NCBI RefSeq assembly: GCF_043757465.1
Contig: NZ_JAYVPL010000124.1
Coordinates: forward strand, 49,385-113,384
From: Armatimonas sp043757465
Lineage (GTDB): Bacteria; Armatimonadota; Armatimonadia; Armatimonadales; Armatimonadaceae
Reading direction: 5' to 3'
Length of the DNA stretch: 64,000 nucleotides
Shown here: in pieces, positions 62,659 through 64,000 of the stretch
How the letters are laid out: each line of letters starts with the position of its first letter
How positions within the stretch are numbered: position 1 is the first letter of the stretch
Program-made: the position numbers and the translations under genes
The notes under the pieces: model-generated
The model's input: only the letters and a program-made list of their open reading frames with translations
The model's database searches: none
Told to the model about the DNA's origin: nothing

Positions 62659-62716
62659 TCGCACTATTTTACGCCGAATTTGTAACAGAGCGAGCGGTAT
62701 AATCACCGCGACAACG
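62659..62716. promoter_or_regulatory. Divergent promoter region between the STAND and SDR genes
   Basis: On the plus strand TATAAT at 62698-62703 precedes the SDR gene start by 13 nt. On the minus strand TAAAAT lies 7 nt before the STAND ATPase start. The short shared region means the two promoters may compete. Confidence 0.5.
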
Positions 62717-63478
62717 ATGAACATCAATCTGCAGCACAGAGTCGCGCTGGTAACGGGGGCCGCCCGGGGCATTGGCAAAGCAATCGCTGAGTGTCTGGCT
62801 GCCAACGGTGCGACGGTCTACGTCGCCGATTTAGGCCGTACCGAGGCGCCACACTCCCTCGTGATGGATGTCACCGACTCGGCACAGATCGCCGCCGCGC
62901 TGGCGCAGATCGAGCAGGAGCAGGGGCGGCTGGATATTCTGATCAACAACGCGGGGGTCAACACGCTAGCGCACCGAGTGAACCTAGACGCTTTCCCTCA
63001 AGCCGAGTGGGATCGGATTCTGGCCGTGGATCTGACGGGCGTCTATCAAGTCAGCCGCGCCGCGATTCCGTTTCTACGCAAAGCTCCTGAAGACGGGCGG
63101 CGCATCGTCAATATCGCCTCAGTGGCCGGGCTAGTGCCGCTACGGCTCCAGTGCGCGTTCACGGCAGCCAAGGCGGGCGTCATCAACCTCACGAAAGCTA
63201 TGGCACTGGAGCTTGGCCCGGAGAATATTCTCGTCAACGCCATCGCCCCCGGTTCGATCTTGACACAGGGAACGGAGCAGCTTTTCTACGGCGACGACGG
63301 TCTGTTTAAAGACTCTGTCCAGCGGCTCCTTGATCACATTCCCCTAGGCCGCCCCGGTACGCCTGAGGAGATCGCCCATGCAGCATTATTTTTGGTCGCC
63401 CCCGAGAGCAGCTACATCAACGGCCACTGCCTCACCGTGGATGGCGGCTGGACAGCGGGCTACCACCGCGAGTTTTAG
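62717..63478 (+). CDS. SDR-family protein with catalytic Tyr replaced by Phe
   Basis: 253 residues. The fold is clear: TGAARGIG (13-20), NNAG, Ser in NIASVAG and Lys in the active motif. But the motif reads FTAAK in place of YxxxK, and spacing from the Ser (13 residues) shows the Tyr is truly replaced by Phe (codon TTC). Normal oxidoreduction would be severely reduced; a structural or altered-chemistry role is possible. It forms an operon with the downstream cupin, whose ribosome site begins right after this stop. Confidence 0.9.
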   Translation: MNINLQHRVALVTGAARGIGKAIAECLAANGATVYVADLGRTEAPHSLVMDVTDSAQIAAALAQIEQEQGRLDILINNAGVNTLAHRVNLDAFPQAEWDRILAVDLTGVYQVSRAAIPFLRKAPEDGRRIVNIASVAGLVPLRLQCAFTAAKAGVINLTKAMALELGPENILVNAIAPGSILTQGTEQLFYGDDGLFKDSVQRLLDHIPLGRPGTPEEIAHAALFLVAPESSYINGHCLTVDGGWTAGYHREF

Positions 63479-63487
63479 GAGAACAAA

Positions 63488-63910
63488 ATGGCAAAGATTA
63501 CCGAATTCAAGGGCTACCAGAGCGACGCCCCTCCGATCATCCCCAAGCCCGAGACCCCGCCCGACCCAATGATCGTCACCGTGCAGGAAGGCGTCCCCGT
63601 GGCCTATCCCAACTGCCACGGCCTCGGGGTGCGCGTGGTGCATCCGGTCAACCCCAACGCCCCCGCTAAGAACATGGGCCTTGTGATGTTCTATATCCCG
63701 CCACATGCCCTGCTCTCGCCCGGCTCCCACGAGACCGAGGAGACCTACGTGATTTTAGAGGGCAAGGGCAAGATGACCTTCGCCCGCTACGAGCGTGAGG
63801 TCAAAAAAGGCGACTTTGTCTACCTGCCCCCGTGGTGCGTCCACGGCATCGAGAATAGCGGCGCCGAGACGCTGGTCGTGCTAATTGCAACGTCCCCCCC
63901 GAATCCATAA
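63488..63910 (+). CDS. Cupin-domain protein
   Basis: 140 residues. AGGAGA precedes the ATG. One cupin fold (about 50-135) with HETEETYVILEGKGKM and KGDFVYLPPWCVHGIEN holds the likely metal ligands. It follows the modified SDR by 9 nt, so they probably act on the same substrate, which is unknown. The last about 90 bases of the window after it show nothing I can support. Confidence 0.88.
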   Translation: MAKITEFKGYQSDAPPIIPKPETPPDPMIVTVQEGVPVAYPNCHGLGVRVVHPVNPNAPAKNMGLVMFYIPPHALLSPGSHETEETYVILEGKGKMTFARYEREVKKGDFVYLPPWCVHGIENSGAETLVVLIATSPPNP

Positions 63911-64000
63911 TTAAACGACCGAGGGGACTGTCTGCTTTAGCTGACAGGGGAATCGGCAACCGCACGGCACAGGTGCGCTGCGCACCATGCCGCATAGAAA

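Noticed and set aside
1..64000. tRNA, rRNA or CRISPR elements
   Set aside because: No cloverleaf-like, rRNA-like or regularly spaced direct repeats were found in the intergenic stretches I read.

Overview
This window is about 64 kb of GC-rich bacterial chromosome carrying roughly 55 protein genes. I saw no rRNA, tRNA, CRISPR array, phage or classical insertion sequence. The gene mix suggests a diderm outside the Proteobacteria, most likely Armatimonadota, with Planctomycetota-like families second best. The clues are paired DUF1553 and DUF1501 genes, a DUF1559-type prepilin with a DGH tail motif, a DUF6785-type membrane protein, copper-amine-oxidase-like stalk domains, Omp85 and DUF5916 outer-membrane barrels, and a futalosine-pathway menaquinone gene. 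The taxonomy is inference.

Layout. 1-6000: the end of a DUF5916 barrel gene, then an AT-rich island with two orphan genes, then a minus-strand cluster in which two very small genes run into a membrane-tailed subtilisin through ATGA overlaps. 6-31 kb: a catabolic and cell-surface region. It holds a DUF6785 membrane protein, two tandem Gfo/Idh/MocA oxidoreductases, a PhyH oxygenase, a coupled minus-strand operon (uncharacterised glycosidase-like protein, GH27 alpha-galactosidase, DUF2341/LamG/sialate esterase, decayed GH26 remnant), the DUF1553-DUF1501 pair, an FMN 2-hydroxyacid oxidase with a tandem SGNH esterase, a BNR/VPS10-type propeller, an OmpR-type two-component system and mqnE. 31-41 kb: GT-C-type membrane protein, prepilin, stalk-domain surface protein, Rpn-family nuclease, a chimeric DUF1501/DUF1553 remnant, a third Gfo/Idh/MocA protein, a TSUP exporter and a PDZ membrane protein.

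41-48.8 kb: housekeeping and envelope genes. These are an ANTAR regulator with its HisKA_2 kinase, two TatA/B proteins, SecG, a 29-residue membrane microprotein, an Omp85 protein, an RlaP-type nucleotidyltransferase and a DUF2142-like membrane protein. 48.7-52 kb: a two-gene unit of a six-TM GTPase and a GAP1-N-like partner. 52-57.8 kb: esterase, SDR, small barrel protein, a DUF559 nuclease gene inside 67-bp inverted repeats, a propeller protein and a cupin. 57.8-62.7 kb: a translationally coupled pair of a winged-helix STAND ATPase with TPRs and a TPR-CHAT protease. The window ends with an SDR lacking its catalytic tyrosine and a cupin.

The strongest candidates for something undescribed are: (i) the inverted-repeat-bounded DUF559 cassette; (ii) a second GC-rich palindromic repeat present at four loci and inserted in-frame inside protein genes; (iii) the membrane GTPase/GAP1-like pair; (iv) the STAND/CHAT pair; and (v) the GGNPxFDER micro-gene pair coupled to the subtilisin. 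Several genes have a TATAAT-like box 5-8 nt before the start codon, which suggests common leaderless transcription.
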